Shown in pieces: positions 55,220 through 64,000 of a stretch of DNA of 64,000 bases. The stretch lies in assembly GCF_008041945.1 (NCBI RefSeq), contig NZ_VKAD01000001.1:1364001-1428000 (forward strand), given 5' to 3'. Each line of letters opens with the position of its first letter. Positions within the stretch are counted from its first letter, which is position 1. The position numbers and the translations under genes were made by a program. Source of the stretch: Reinekea thalattae. Lineage in GTDB: Bacteria > Pseudomonadota > Gammaproteobacteria > Pseudomonadales > Natronospirillaceae. Under the pieces are notes generated by a model. It did not search any database. It saw only the letters and a program-made list of their open reading frames with translations, and was not told the origin of the DNA.

Positions 55220-57058
55220 ATGGCTGAAAAATCCCAGCGTCAGTCCAGGCTCAAAGAACTGATTGCCAAAGGTAAAGAGCAAGGCTACTTGACCTTTGCA
55301 GAAGTAAACGACCACCTTCCAGAAGAGATCAATTCACCGGATCAGGTCGAAGACATCATCGCAATGATTAACGACATCGGCATCGAAGTGTTCGAACAAG
55401 CGCCCGATGCTGATCAGCTATTGCTTGCCGATAGTGACCAAAATACCGATGACGACGCCACCGAAGAAGCCGCCGCCGCGCTTGCTGCTGTCGAATCTGA
55501 CACTGGCCGCACTACTGACCCTGTGCGCATGTATATGCGTGAAATGGGCACGGTTGAGCTATTGACTCGTGAAGGCGAAATTGTCATTGCCAAACGTATC
55601 GAAGAAGGTACGCGTGAAGTCATGCAAGCCATGGCGTTCTACCCTGGCGTTATTGAAGACATCATCAAAGCCTATGAAGGTACGCTTGAAGAAGAAGGCG
55701 GCCGTCTTTCAGATATTCTAACCAGCTTCCAAGACCCAGACGAAGAAGATCCATTACCGGCGGCAGACTCGCCAGATGCGATCCCAACCGAAACTGACGA
55801 TGCCGAAGTTGAAGAAGACGACGACGCTGAAGAGGAAGAAGTCGACAACGGTCCAGATCCAGAATTGGCTCGTGAGCGCTTCACGCTTCTTAAAGAACAG
55901 CTGCAAATAGCGTTGAAAACAATTGAGCAACAGGGTCGTTACAGCAAAGAATCGAACATTGCTCTTTCTGACATGGGTGAAACCTTCTCTTGCTTTAAGC
56001 TAACACCTAAAGCCTTTGATGATTCGATCAACCCAATTAAAGAAACCGTTGCTGAAATTCGCGAACAAGAGCGTAAAGTAATCGCTATTTGCGTGCGCAC
56101 CCTAAAAATGCCACGCAAAGCCTTTATCGACCTGTTCGTTGGCCATGAAACAGAAGACGAATGGCTGAATACTATTTTAGAAGACCCAGCCTATGCTGAC
56201 GAAGCCTTCCGCCACGAAGTGGAATTGCGTCGAGCACAGCGTAAGTTGCGTAACATCCAAAAAGCATCTGGCCTAACGCTCGCCGAAGTAAAAGACATTC
56301 ACCGTCGTATTTCTATTGGTGAAGCGCGTGCTCGCCGAGCTAAAAAAGAAATGGTTGAGGCCAACTTACGTTTGGTAATCTCTATTGCGAAAAAATACAC
56401 CAACCGTGGTTTGCAATTCTTAGATCTTATCCAAGAAGGCAACATCGGCTTGATGAAAGCCGTAGATAAATTCGAATACCGCCGTGGCTATAAGTTCTCG
56501 ACTTACGCCACCTGGTGGATTCGTCAGGCGATTACTCGCTCTATTGCCGACCAAGCACGTACTATTCGTATTCCGGTGCACATGATCGAAACCATTAACA
56601 AGCTGAACCGTATTTCGCGACAGATGCTTCAAGAAATGGGTCGTGAACCAACGCCAGAAGAATTGGCCGAACGTATGGACATGCCGGAAGATAAAATCCG
56701 CAAAGTACTGAAAATTTCGAAAGAACCAATCTCACTAGAAACACCGATTGGCGACGACGAAGACAGCTCACTGGGCGACTTTATCGAAGACAACACCATG
56801 GAACTGCCGATTCATTCAGCAACCTCCACTGGTTTGCGTGACGCCACCAAAGAAGTACTTGCTGGCCTAACCGCCCGTGAAGCAAAAGTACTGCGTATGC
56901 GTTTTGGTATCAACATGAATACCGACCACACGTTAGAAGAAGTCGGCAAACAGTTTGACGTAACGCGTGAGCGTATTCGTCAGATCGAAGCCAAAGCACT
57001 ACGCAAACTTCGCCACCCTTCACGCTCTGATCACTTACGTAGCTTTATCGACGAGTAG
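55220..57058 (+). CDS. rpoD: RNA polymerase primary sigma factor RpoD
   Basis: 612 aa. Region 1.1 at the N-terminus, region 1.2 ([21 protein letters not shown]), an acidic non-conserved insert (about 175-215), region 2 ([38 protein letters not shown]), region 3, and region 4 with the -35 HTH ([27 protein letters not shown]). Last gene of the cluster, followed by a GAAA-tetraloop terminator. Confidence 0.98.
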   Translation: MAEKSQRQSRLKELIAKGKEQGYLTFAEVNDHLPEEINSPDQVEDIIAMINDIGIEVFEQAPDADQLLLADSDQNTDDDATEEAAAALAAVESDTGRTTDPVRMYMREMGTVELLTREGEIVIAKRIEEGTREVMQAMAFYPGVIEDIIKAYEGTLEEEGGRLSDILTSFQDPDEEDPLPAADSPDAIPTETDDAEVEEDDDAEEEEVDNGPDPELARERFTLLKEQLQIALKTIEQQGRYSKESNIALSDMGETFSCFKLTPKAFDDSINPIKETVAEIREQERKVIAICVRTLKMPRKAFIDLFVGHETEDEWLNTILEDPAYADEAFRHEVELRRAQRKLRNIQKASGLTLAEVKDIHRRISIGEARARRAKKEMVEANLRLVISIAKKYTNRGLQFLDLIQEGNIGLMKAVDKFEYRRGYKFSTYATWWIRQAITRSIADQARTIRIPVHMIETINKLNRISRQMLQEMGREPTPEELAERMDMPEDKIRKVLKISKEPISLETPIGDDEDSSLGDFIEDNTMELPIHSATSTGLRDATKEVLAGLTAREAKVLRMRFGINMNTDHTLEEVGKQFDVTRERIRQIEAKALRKLRHPSRSDHLRSFIDE

Positions 57059-57094
57059 TGATTGCTAAAAGTTTTAAAAAAGCAATGAACAAAT

Positions 57095-57117
57095 AAAAGG
57101 GCCGAAAGGCCCTTTTT
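57095..57117 (+). terminator. rpoD terminator
   Basis: AAAAGGGCC/GGCCCTTTT stem closed by a GAAA tetraloop, then a T-run. Confidence 0.9.
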
Positions 57118-57162
57118 TGTGTCTGCTGTTTTTTATTTAACGCACTTAGCGCACAGACCAAA

Positions 57163-57196
57163 AACAAAAAAGCCAACAGACGAAACTGTTGGCTTT
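57163..57196 (-). terminator. terminator of the FG-GAP lipoprotein gene
   Basis: AAAGCCAACAG/CTGTTGGCTTT with a 6-nt loop; the A-run at its left gives a T-run on the minus strand. Confidence 0.8.
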
Positions 57197-57233
57197 AAAT
57201 TTTAATAATTTAGTTAGGTAATTAGTTATCAAA

Positions 57234-59186
57234 TTAATAAAGGTAAACTGCACCCGAATAACTGGCATCATTATTTGTTTGATCTCCGCCAATACCGGAT
57301 GCGGCACTATCCTCTGAAATCGCCCCAGCCGCTAATGACCCTTCATCAGAAATACTTAATCCAGTATATCCAAAATAATCAAATGCTTCCGTATTACTAG
57401 CCTTTAAGTAGTAACTCGTTTCACCCCACGTCCCTGTATCATCATCCCAAACATAAACAGAAACAGCTCCTGAGGTTAACGCACTGTTATCTGTTTGATC
57501 GCCATCTATTCCAATCGCATTACTATCTTCATAAAGTGAAGTTACTGCTAAGCGAGAGCCATCATTACTCAGATCAATAGAATAGCCAAAATTATCATTT
57601 TCATCTGGATTACTTGACTTAATATAGGCCTGCTTCAGCCAATCAGAGCCAAGATACAGATATACATAAACAGCGCCGGAAGAGCTCAGATCATTATTAG
57701 AGCTATCGCCATTGAGACCAGAAGCATTACTATCATCGCCGTTTGCAGAAACAGCGAGCATCAAACCATTACCACTTAGGCTGACTTTATAACCAAAGAA
57801 ATCATCAAGCTCTGGCTCTGGGGCCATTAATCTATATTTCTGGTTCCAATTTGAGGCAGACCGAGTGAATGTATACACTGCACCAAGATTTAACTTAGCA
57901 TCACCTTCATACTCATAACCATCATAAGTATAAGCGCCAATAGCCAGAGTATCACCATCGTCACTTATGCTAATTGAACAACCGAAGTTAGTGGTATAAT
58001 TACCCATATCGCTCGGCTTTATATATGCTTGTTCAGCCCAACTAGTACCAGAGCGAATATAAACATAAGCTGCACCTGCGTTCGCAAGAGTGTCGTCAGA
58101 TCCATCACCATTAATACCTGTTGTAATACTATCTTCAGCTTTCACCCCAACTGCTAACGTATCCCCATCGCCACTTAAGCTAAGTGCATCACCAAAATTA
58201 TCTTGCGAACTTGCATTACTGGCCGTGACGATATCTTCTTCAGTCCAAGTTCCATAGTAACGAGTAAATAGGTAGGCAGCTCCTGAATTACTCAACTCGT
58301 TAGCTTCACCATCATAACCACTAGCACCAACAGCTAGCCTACCACCATCGTTACTTAAACTGACTGTCATCCCAAAATAATCTAATGTTTCTCCATCACT
58401 TGCCTTAAGGTACGCCTCTTGAGTCCATATATTGCTACTTGAAAGACGGAATATGTATACAGCACCTGACTTTGAAACATCATCAGCAGACTCAAAAGGA
58501 GCCCCAACCGCCAAGGTAATGCCATCATTACTTAAGCTCACTGCCCTACCAAATTGAATAGTCTCCTCCGAATTGCTCGCTTTAAAATAACCAATAGCGT
58601 CATTAATATTATCCGTAACAGTAACAACTGAGCTATCAACACAGCCATGGTCATTACAAGCAGATAAAACATAACTAGCATTGGTACGCTCATACAACGG
58701 TACATAGTGATCGTACTCCCCTGTACCGGCTGGAATATCTTCGCCCACTTGTGTGTAGCCTGAGTTTCCATCTGCGTTTTCTAATAGCTGATAGTAGGTT
58801 GCATCTACAACGTCCGTCCAAGTAAAGCTAAAGGTCTTAATCTCTTGGATAGTCAGCGTTGGTTCTGCTGCAGAAGTTGGAGGATCGATTGCATCGGAAC
58901 CGTCTTCTGAACCGTCTTCTGAACCGTCTTCTGAACCGTCTTCTGAACCGTCTTCTGAACCGTCTTCTGAACCGTCTTCTGAACCGTCTTCTGAACCGTC
59001 TTCTGAACCGTCTTCTGAACCGTCGTCTACTTCATCGCCAGACTCCGATTCTTCACTCTCATAAATAATAGTGGTCTCATTGTCACCAACATTCACGTCA
59101 ACATTACATGCCGACACTAAAAAACTTAATAAAATAATACCGATCACACTCCTAAATGAGCGTAAGTACTCGTTCATCGTTTTCAT
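57234..59186 (-). CDS. surface lipoprotein with EDGS repeat and FG-GAP-like propeller
   Basis: 650 aa. Type II signal peptide with lipobox LVSAC (C27). Then an acidic stretch with about ten EDGS units (about 54-97), an Ig/fibronectin III-like region (about 105-190), and seven repeats of the form FGxxVSLSxDGxxLAVGA to the C-terminus. Seven copies suggest one complete seven-bladed, integrin-alpha-like propeller. The EDGS stretch is encoded by a 12-bp minisatellite. Likely displayed on the cell surface; ligand unknown. Confidence 0.85.
   Translation of the reverse strand: MKTMNEYLRSFRSVIGIILLSFLVSACNVDVNVGDNETTIIYESEESESGDEVDDGSEDGSEDGSEDGSEDGSEDGSEDGSEDGSEDGSEDGSEDGSDAIDPPTSAAEPTLTIQEIKTFSFTWTDVVDATYYQLLENADGNSGYTQVGEDIPAGTGEYDHYVPLYERTNASYVLSACNDHGCVDSSVVTVTDNINDAIGYFKASNSEETIQFGRAVSLSNDGITLAVGAPFESADDVSKSGAVYIFRLSSSNIWTQEAYLKASDGETLDYFGMTVSLSNDGGRLAVGASGYDGEANELSNSGAAYLFTRYYGTWTEEDIVTASNASSQDNFGDALSLSGDGDTLAVGVKAEDSITTGINGDGSDDTLANAGAAYVYIRSGTSWAEQAYIKPSDMGNYTTNFGCSISISDDGDTLAIGAYTYDGYEYEGDAKLNLGAVYTFTRSASNWNQKYRLMAPEPELDDFFGYKVSLSGNGLMLAVSANGDDSNASGLNGDSSNNDLSSSGAVYVYLYLGSDWLKQAYIKSSNPDENDNFGYSIDLSNDGSRLAVTSLYEDSNAIGIDGDQTDNSALTSGAVSVYVWDDDTGTWGETSYYLKASNTEAFDYFGYTGLSISDEGSLAAGAISEDSAASGIGGDQTNNDASYSGAVYLY
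58897..59028 (-). repeat. 12-bp minisatellite, 11 copies
   Basis: Eleven consecutive 12-bp units, plus-strand form GAACCGTCTTCT, ten of them identical and the last changed (GAACCGTCGTCT). Encodes repeated EDGS on the minus strand. Because the unit is a multiple of three, copy-number change alters spacer length without frameshift. Confidence 0.95.
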
Positions 59187-59353
59187 TACATCATCCCTTT
59201 TGATTATCAGTGAGCTATCTTTAACCTAATTGGATAGGTGTTCGATTTTTAAACTACCAATAGTGTTATCGCCAGAATGACTAGGTTCTTAATCTTTTTT
59301 TGAACAATGATTTAAATATTCATAAAACTAGAAACTTGAATTTTTTTGAAACC

Positions 59354-59389
59354 ATAAAAAAAGCCAACAGGGCCTCCCTTGCTGGCTTT
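59354..59389 (-). terminator. terminator of the minus-strand membrane-protein gene
   Basis: Imperfect stem: AAAGCCAACAGGG on the left faces CCCTTGCTGGCTTT on the right around a GCCT-type loop, with an A-run on the left that is a T-run on the minus strand. Confidence 0.75.
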
Positions 59390-59432
59390 GCATTATATTG
59401 GCTCGAATTAGCGCGATAAGAGCGCTTTGAGG

Positions 59433-60167
59433 CTATTTTTTAGCGTTATCAACCAGTAGCTCTTCTAACGGCAATTGCGTCAGTTTGGCCAAGCGTTTGA
59501 ATAAAAACCACAGTGCACCCATGAGCACGACCATACTCGGAATGACGATTACTGGGTAGCTCAATGCCGTCATCTTACCCAACTCTTCGGCAAACTCTGT
59601 TGTGCCCGGCGGACTTTGTAGAACGATTTTAGCCAACAGATAATTAAGCAATGACGATAAAAAGAACGACGAGGCGACGAGGTAAGTTACCGTTGTCATA
59701 CTTTGTTCGAAGGCTTTTACCGTGCCCTGCTGTTGCAGCGCTTGGTCAACCTTATCGATCTGGATAATCTTGTCGTTAAACACCATTAGTTTAACTAATG
59801 AGCGTTTTGTTTTTTGGCTAATGATAACGGCAAGACCAATAATGCCGGGAATAGCGGCCTCTTTTATCGCGATATATTGCGGGTCAAGCTGTAGCAAGCT
59901 AATGCCACCGGTTAGCACTACGCTAACCACACCCAACACGGAAAAGCCGTTCACTTTGCCGGTTAAACGCATTTCCCACAGGCCGTAGCCAATTGGGAAG
60001 GCTAATGCGACTGCCACGCCCCATGCTGGACCTAAGGCGTTTTCACCACTGAACTTTGATAGAATGAATACCGGAATGAGGATATTAAACAGCAAATTGC
60101 TGAAAAAGCCCGCCTGCTTTGGCTTTTGCGCCGCTGCAGCTTGCTTTTCTGATTCTGTACCTTGCAT
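59433..60167 (-). CDS. multi-TM protein, VC0807-like
   Basis: About 244 aa. An Ala/Lys-rich N-terminus is followed by about six or seven hydrophobic helices (LLFNILIPVFILSKFSG, PAWGVAVALAFPIGYGLW, FSVLGVVSVVLTGGISLLQL, AAIPGIIGLAVIIS and more). It resembles the VC0807-type family of inner-membrane proteins of unknown function. The frame extends 17 codons upstream, but those residues are polar and Cys-rich, so the ATG at 60167 with GGTG upstream is preferred. Confidence 0.7.
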   Translation of the reverse strand: MQGTESEKQAAAAQKPKQAGFFSNLLFNILIPVFILSKFSGENALGPAWGVAVALAFPIGYGLWEMRLTGKVNGFSVLGVVSVVLTGGISLLQLDPQYIAIKEAAIPGIIGLAVIISQKTKRSLVKLMVFNDKIIQIDKVDQALQQQGTVKAFEQSMTTVTYLVASSFFLSSLLNYLLAKIVLQSPPGTTEFAEELGKMTALSYPVIVIPSMVVLMGALWFLFKRLAKLTQLPLEELLVDNAKK

Positions 60168-60245
60168 TTTTTCACCAGAACACGAAATAAAACGACACTT
60201 TACCTGAAACCAGACCAACCAGCATAGCCAGTTGACGATAAATAT

Positions 60246-60944
60246 ATGAAAGACGATGTCCTAAAAACCAAAATGGGCAAACGCCTAATGGCGCTATTCC
60301 AGCAAATACCAGAGCATAGCCGCGAAGTGATTGATCTGTGCTGCGACCATGGCGCATTGGGCCGCGCCATTTTAGAAACCCGACCTCATTGCTCGGTTAT
60401 TTTTAATGATGTACGTGCCAATATTATTGATCAGCTGTCACAAAAGTTACTGTCGCTTAACGCTAGCAACTATCAATTGAGTATAGAGCCGGCACAAAAC
60501 CTAAAAATCCAACAGGCCGAAAGCACTGTAGTTTTGGCGGGCGTTGGAGCGGAGCAATGCATTGAAATATTAACCGAACTGTTCCAGCAGCCATTGGCAC
60601 AGAGCTGCCATTTTATTATTTCTCCGGCGACAAAAAATTTTTATGTTAGACAGTTTTTATGTCAGCAAGGGGTTTATCTGTTAAACGAACAGACTGTCAC
60701 AGAAAAAAATCGCACTTACGAAATCATTACTGTTCAATTAAATGCTGTTCAAAACTCAAAAAAAATGCAACAGACTGACGATTATTTATTTGGCCAGTGT
60801 TGGCAAAAAAACAATGCTGAGCATATTGCACACTTAAATAAAATTTTAACCTATTACCAGGCAGCCAAGGTAATTAATGAAAGTACTAAAAAAATAATTA
60901 CTGGCTATAAAAAAATTAAAAAAAATATTGAACATCCCCTTTAA
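60246..60944 (+). CDS. TrmK-like SAM-dependent methyltransferase
   Basis: 232 aa. SAM-binding motif I is VIDLCCDHGALGRAI, and the overall pattern fits the COG2384/TrmK family, which includes tRNA (adenine-22-N1) methyltransferase. The C-terminus is Lys-rich and AT-rich in its codons. Its true target in this organism is inferred only from the family; tRNA m1A22 is best known in Firmicutes. Divergent from the VC0807-like gene. Confidence 0.75.
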   Translation: MKDDVLKTKMGKRLMALFQQIPEHSREVIDLCCDHGALGRAILETRPHCSVIFNDVRANIIDQLSQKLLSLNASNYQLSIEPAQNLKIQQAESTVVLAGVGAEQCIEILTELFQQPLAQSCHFIISPATKNFYVRQFLCQQGVYLLNEQTVTEKNRTYEIITVQLNAVQNSKKMQQTDDYLFGQCWQKNNAEHIAHLNKILTYYQAAKVINESTKKIITGYKKIKKNIEHPL

Positions 60945-61072
60945 AAGAGTATCAGCCACCCCTATAAATAGGTTGTAGCGCTGCTAAGCAGGCTACATAA
61001 ACTTAACGGGATCACTCTGTAACTTAGGTTAATAGTGAAACCATTACCTTTTGCTCAATAGGAGATTAGGCT

Positions 61073-61525
61073 ATGCGAAATGCATTTGATTTTTCACCCC
61101 TTTACCGTACCACTGTTGGCTTTGATCGAATTGCACAAATCTTAGATGCAGCTCATCAAACACAAAGCAGCAACACTAACTACCCGCCGTACGACATCGA
61201 AGTGACTGGCGAGAACCAATACAGCATCACCATTGCAGTGGCTGGGTTTTTAGAAAGTGAAATAGATATTCAGTCTGAAAACGGCGTATTACAAGTTCGC
61301 GGTAAAAAAGATAAGCAACCAGAAAAGCAAAACTTTTTATACCAAGGTATTGCCTATCGTTCCTTTGAACGTAAATTCCAACTGGCCGATTACGTTGAAG
61401 TTTTAGGCGCACGTTTGGAACACGGCATACTGCAAATCGACTTAGTGAAAGAAGTACCAGAAGCGATGAAGCCGAAAAAAATCGCCATCAACTCGACAAA
61501 AGCAATCGAGCAATCAGCTGAATAA
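61073..61525 (+). CDS. Hsp20/IbpA-like small heat-shock protein
   Basis: 150 aa. Alpha-crystallin domain at about 35-125 (PPYDIEVTGENQYSITIAVAGF, ENGVLQVRGKKD, YRSFERKFQLADYVEV). The C-terminal KKIAINS carries the IxI motif. Holdase chaperone that binds unfolding proteins. AGGAGA precedes the ATG. Confidence 0.93.
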   Translation: MRNAFDFSPLYRTTVGFDRIAQILDAAHQTQSSNTNYPPYDIEVTGENQYSITIAVAGFLESEIDIQSENGVLQVRGKKDKQPEKQNFLYQGIAYRSFERKFQLADYVEVLGARLEHGILQIDLVKEVPEAMKPKKIAINSTKAIEQSAE

Positions 61526-61538
61526 AAACAGCCACGAT

Positions 61539-61563
61539 AAAGCACCGCTTAGCGGTGCTTTAC
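61539..61563. terminator. hairpin between hsp20 and argO
   Basis: AAAGCACCGC/GCGGTGCTTT stem with loop TTA; T-run weak on both sides. Confidence 0.6.
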
Positions 61564-61588
61564 TCTGCAAATAAATTCCCCAACTCAG

Positions 61589-62188
61589 TTACAGACCCAG
61601 CCATAAACCTAACGCTGCCCAACACATAACGACGCAAATTAAACCATCGAATAATCGCCAGCGAATTGGCGACTTCAAAAAATTTTTCAATGGCTTTCCT
61701 GCTGCTGCCAAACTAAAAAACCAAACCGTCGATGCACTGGCCGCACCACTCCAAAACAGCCAAGGCGAACTCGACGCCGAGGCAAGACTTCCAACTAGAA
61801 TTACCGTATCCAGATAAACATGTGGATTCAATAATGAGATCAGCAACACCGTCGCTAAGGCTTTTTGCCAACTAATAGATTCTGTCTGCGATGCTTCTAA
61901 ACCTGAGTTACCACGCCACACTCGAAGTGCCGCCGAAAACGCTAACCACAACAACAAAACAATACCTAAGCCAGTAAACCAAGGCACGACATTAGGCAGC
62001 CATTGTTGCAGGTGATGAAAAAACAACGTACCTGTCGCCATCAAAAACGAATCGATCAGCGCACAAACCGTAGCCAACAGCCAAGGATAATGCCTACGAA
62101 TACTCATCCCCAAAACCCAAGCGTTTTGCGCACCAATAGCCACAATCAAGCCAAACGAAACTGAAAAACCAACCCAAAAAACCTGCAC
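61589..62188 (-). CDS. argO: LysE-family amino-acid exporter, ArgO-like
   Basis: About 199 aa, six TM helices, LysE/ArgO pattern (VAIGAQNAWVLG, LLNPHVYLDTVILVGSL, TVWFFSLAAAG). Exports basic amino acids. The frame opens at TTG 62206; GTG 62188 has GAGG 7 bases upstream and aligns better with E. coli ArgO, so it is preferred. Divergent from argP, its activator in E. coli. Confidence 0.9.
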   Translation of the reverse strand: MQVFWVGFSVSFGLIVAIGAQNAWVLGMSIRRHYPWLLATVCALIDSFLMATGTLFFHHLQQWLPNVVPWFTGLGIVLLLWLAFSAALRVWRGNSGLEASQTESISWQKALATVLLISLLNPHVYLDTVILVGSLASASSSPWLFWSGAASASTVWFFSLAAAGKPLKNFLKSPIRWRLFDGLICVVMCWAALGLWLGL

Positions 62189-62292
62189 CCGACAACCTCG
62201 CCTCAATCTCTTGTGATCAACAATGACACTAGCTTAGCGCTGCGCCGCAATGTAATCTAATTAATAATTCTTGCTATTGATTAGTAAAACTT

Positions 62293-63174
62293 ATGATTGA
62301 TTACCGTGAGCTACAGGCACTGGCCGCTGTCGTTGCTGAAAAAGGCTTTGAAAAGGCAGCCCAGCAACTGCATATCACCCAATCTGCGGTCAGCCAGCGC
62401 ATAAAGCAGCTAGAAAGCAAATTAGGCCAACCTGTTTTGCTGCGGCAAACCCCGCCTATGGCGACTGACTTAGGCTTACAGCTGATTAATCATCTGCAAA
62501 CGGTGCAGCATTTAGAAGCTGACCTGCAGCTCTCTTCTGCACAACACGAACAAATCAATGCACGTATCGCTCTAGCGGCAGACTGCCTTGGCACCTGGTT
62601 TGGTCAAGCACTGGCGCCTGTTTCCGAGCGAATTAATGCTGAGCTGATTACTGTCGATCAGGATATGGGGATTGAGCTGATGCGCCGCGGTCAAGTATTG
62701 GCAAGCCTGTGTGCCGATGACACCCCGATTCACGGTGCTCAACATTTTAAGCTCGGCATTATGCGCTACCGTGCTTACGCCAGCGCCGATTTTGTAAAAC
62801 GCTTTCGACTCGACGAATCCCCTGAAAACCTATACCAAACTCCGGCACTGATTTTTAATGAGGATGATCAACTGCAACACCGCTACCTCAAATTACTGAA
62901 CCAACCAGATCCGACAAATACTCACCGCTGCCCATCAACCGAAGGCTTTATCCAGCTCATTAAAGAAGGTTGTGGTTTTGGCCTGATGCCCGAAATGCAA
63001 GTTCAGCAATGGGGTTTAGAGCACCAATTAGTCGATGTATCGCCAGAGCACACCATTGATATCGCGCTTTACTGGCACTGCTGGCAATCGGCGGGCTCGG
63101 TGATGAAAGCATTAACGCAATCGGTTATCGCAACGACCAAAGAACTATTAATCCAAAAACCAAGTAACAGCTAA
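62293..63174 (+). CDS. argP: LysR-family regulator ArgP
   Basis: 293 aa. HTH at about 4-60 (LQALAAVVAEKGFEKAAQQL, ITQSAVSQRIKQLE), then a LysR effector domain. Close to E. coli ArgP in the N-terminal YRxLQALxxV and the ending YWHCW. Activates argO in response to arginine and is opposed by lysine in E. coli. Divergent from argO with a 104-bp gap. Confidence 0.92.
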   Translation: MIDYRELQALAAVVAEKGFEKAAQQLHITQSAVSQRIKQLESKLGQPVLLRQTPPMATDLGLQLINHLQTVQHLEADLQLSSAQHEQINARIALAADCLGTWFGQALAPVSERINAELITVDQDMGIELMRRGQVLASLCADDTPIHGAQHFKLGIMRYRAYASADFVKRFRLDESPENLYQTPALIFNEDDQLQHRYLKLLNQPDPTNTHRCPSTEGFIQLIKEGCGFGLMPEMQVQQWGLEHQLVDVSPEHTIDIALYWHCWQSAGSVMKALTQSVIATTKELLIQKPSNS

Positions 63175-63461
63175 TCCAAACACCAACTCATCCAAACGCT
63201 ATAACGGCAGCGACAGCACTAAGGGCAAGAACCTTCTAGTTAAAATTAGGTCTTTGATGGAACACAGGGTGATCCAAAGCCGTTGCTTGACCATAAGTAC
63301 GATAGATATATTGGCCTGTTTTACCCACTCTAATAAAACTCAACACTTTCTATTGAAAGAGCCTTTATTTAAAGAGCCTCGACTATATGAAGGGGCTCAA
63401 TAAAGAACCTCTAAATAAAGAACCTATAAGCACTCACCATCACAGGTGGCTAGGAGATAAG

Positions 63462-64000
63462 ATGCGAACACTGTTTACCTTCACACTCGCAGCAATAGCA
63501 TTTGGCTATAGTGTTAACAGCCAAGCAGACGAACTCATCGTCATCGACTCTCACATTCATTACAGCCACGACGCATGGCAAAAATTTCCGCCGCCTAAGG
63601 CTGTTGAAATTTTAAGAGATTCAGGTTTAAAGAAAGCCTTTGTTTCCAGCTCTAGCGACCAGGGTACCCAGATGCTCTACCAAGAAGCGCCGGATCTAAT
63701 CGTGCCGGTACTCAGACCCTACCGTAAACGCGGTGAAACCTATTCTTGGTTATTTGACGAGTCAGTTCCTGGCATGCTTTCAGAGTTACTCGAAAAAAAT
63801 ATTTACGCCGGTATCGGTGAGTTTCATGTCTTTGGTGATCAGGTTGAACTGCCAGTATTTCAGTCGGTACTGACACTGGCAGAAAAGCACCAGATGTTCT
63901 TACATGCGCATTCCGACGCCGATGCGGTACAGCGCATCTTTAAACACTACCCAGAGGCGATTGTACTGTGGGCGCATTCTGGCTTTGACCAGCCTGATGA
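63462..64000 (+). CDS. exported amidohydrolase-like protein, partial at window edge
   Basis: First 179 codons. Signal peptide (about 1-22, ending SQA), then IDSHIHYSHDAW (HxH metal site of the amidohydrolase/TatD-like superfamily), and later FLHAHSDAD and LWAHSGFD. GGAG lies before the ATG. The C-terminal half is outside the window. Substrate unknown; periplasmic members of this kind occur in many marine bacteria. Confidence 0.75.
   Translation, partial: MRTLFTFTLAAIAFGYSVNSQADELIVIDSHIHYSHDAWQKFPPPKAVEILRDSGLKKAFVSSSSDQGTQMLYQEAPDLIVPVLRPYRKRGETYSWLFDESVPGMLSELLEKNIYAGIGEFHVFGDQVELPVFQSVLTLAEKHQMFLHAHSDADAVQRIFKHYPEAIVLWAHSGFDQPD

Noticed and set aside
58897-59028. CRISPR array
   Set aside because: Units are contiguous 12-mers with no spacers, and no cas genes are nearby.
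58859-59068. 69-codon frame with LLNR repeats opposite the minisatellite
   Set aside because: It is the reverse-strand shadow of the 12-bp repeat in the lipoprotein gene.

Overview
This window looks like the chromosome of a marine, aerobic gammaproteobacterium with moderate GC. The conserved blocks have the gamma-type order: gpmI/envC/ctpA beside yibN-grxC-secB, tsaD-folB-folK beside rpsU-yqeY-dnaG-rpoD, serB beside an smp-like gene, and efp/epmA/epmB. The gene set (polB, a Pseudomonas-style mrcB-lpoP pair, argO/argP, a type II glutamine synthetase) suggests an Oceanospirillales-like organism. The genus cannot be fixed from the sequence alone.

Layout. 1-10.3 kb: ctpA (cut by the window edge), envC and gpmI on the minus strand, divergent from yibN-grxC-secB. 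A sugar-acid module (uxuA, uxuR, uxuB, manA) with two matching operator palindromes sits between envC and gpmI, which are neighbours in many gammaproteobacteria. 10.3-16.9 kb: thiI, a cytosolic Ser/Thr kinase-PP2C phosphatase pair, a eukaryote-like type II glutamine synthetase and the ordinary type I glnA. 16.8-27.3 kb: an AT-rich accessory region. It starts with a RelE/HigB-like toxin-antitoxin pair bracketed by two copies of the glnA terminator region. A string of small genes separated by attC-like sites follows, with no integrase in view (a CALIN-type cassette array). One cassette carries two overlapping genes, a nucleotidyltransferase-fold protein and an unknown partner; another carries a two-TM protein with a possible PLD-like domain. 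Next come stand-alone accessory genes (HAD, an OsmC remnant, MazG-like, SDR, GNAT, a dCache chemoreceptor, small membrane proteins).

27.5-40.1 kb: DUF523, a TPR lipoprotein that is a good LpoP candidate, mrcB (PBP1B), polB, psd, proQ, and the EF-P modification set (epmA, efp, epmB). A promoter-hairpins-terminator unit that looks like a small RNA or leader lies inside that set. A TetR regulator follows. 40.2-50.1 kb: a repeat-rich type V autotransporter, fdhD with a YdeP-like molybdopterin oxidoreductase, and serB with a divergent membrane protein carrying a degenerate cyclase-like domain. 50.1-57.1 kb: tsaD-folB-folK and the macromolecular synthesis cluster. 57.2-64 kb: a surface lipoprotein with a 12-bp minisatellite and seven FG-GAP-like repeats, a multi-TM protein, a TrmK-like methyltransferase, an Hsp20, the argO/argP pair, and the start of an exported amidohydrolase cut by the right edge.

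The most interesting region is 16.8-21.0 kb (repeat-flanked TA module plus orphan attC cassettes). After that come the putative structured RNA at about 36.9 kb and the LpoP-like gene overlapping mrcB. All calls come from reading the sequence; no database search was run.
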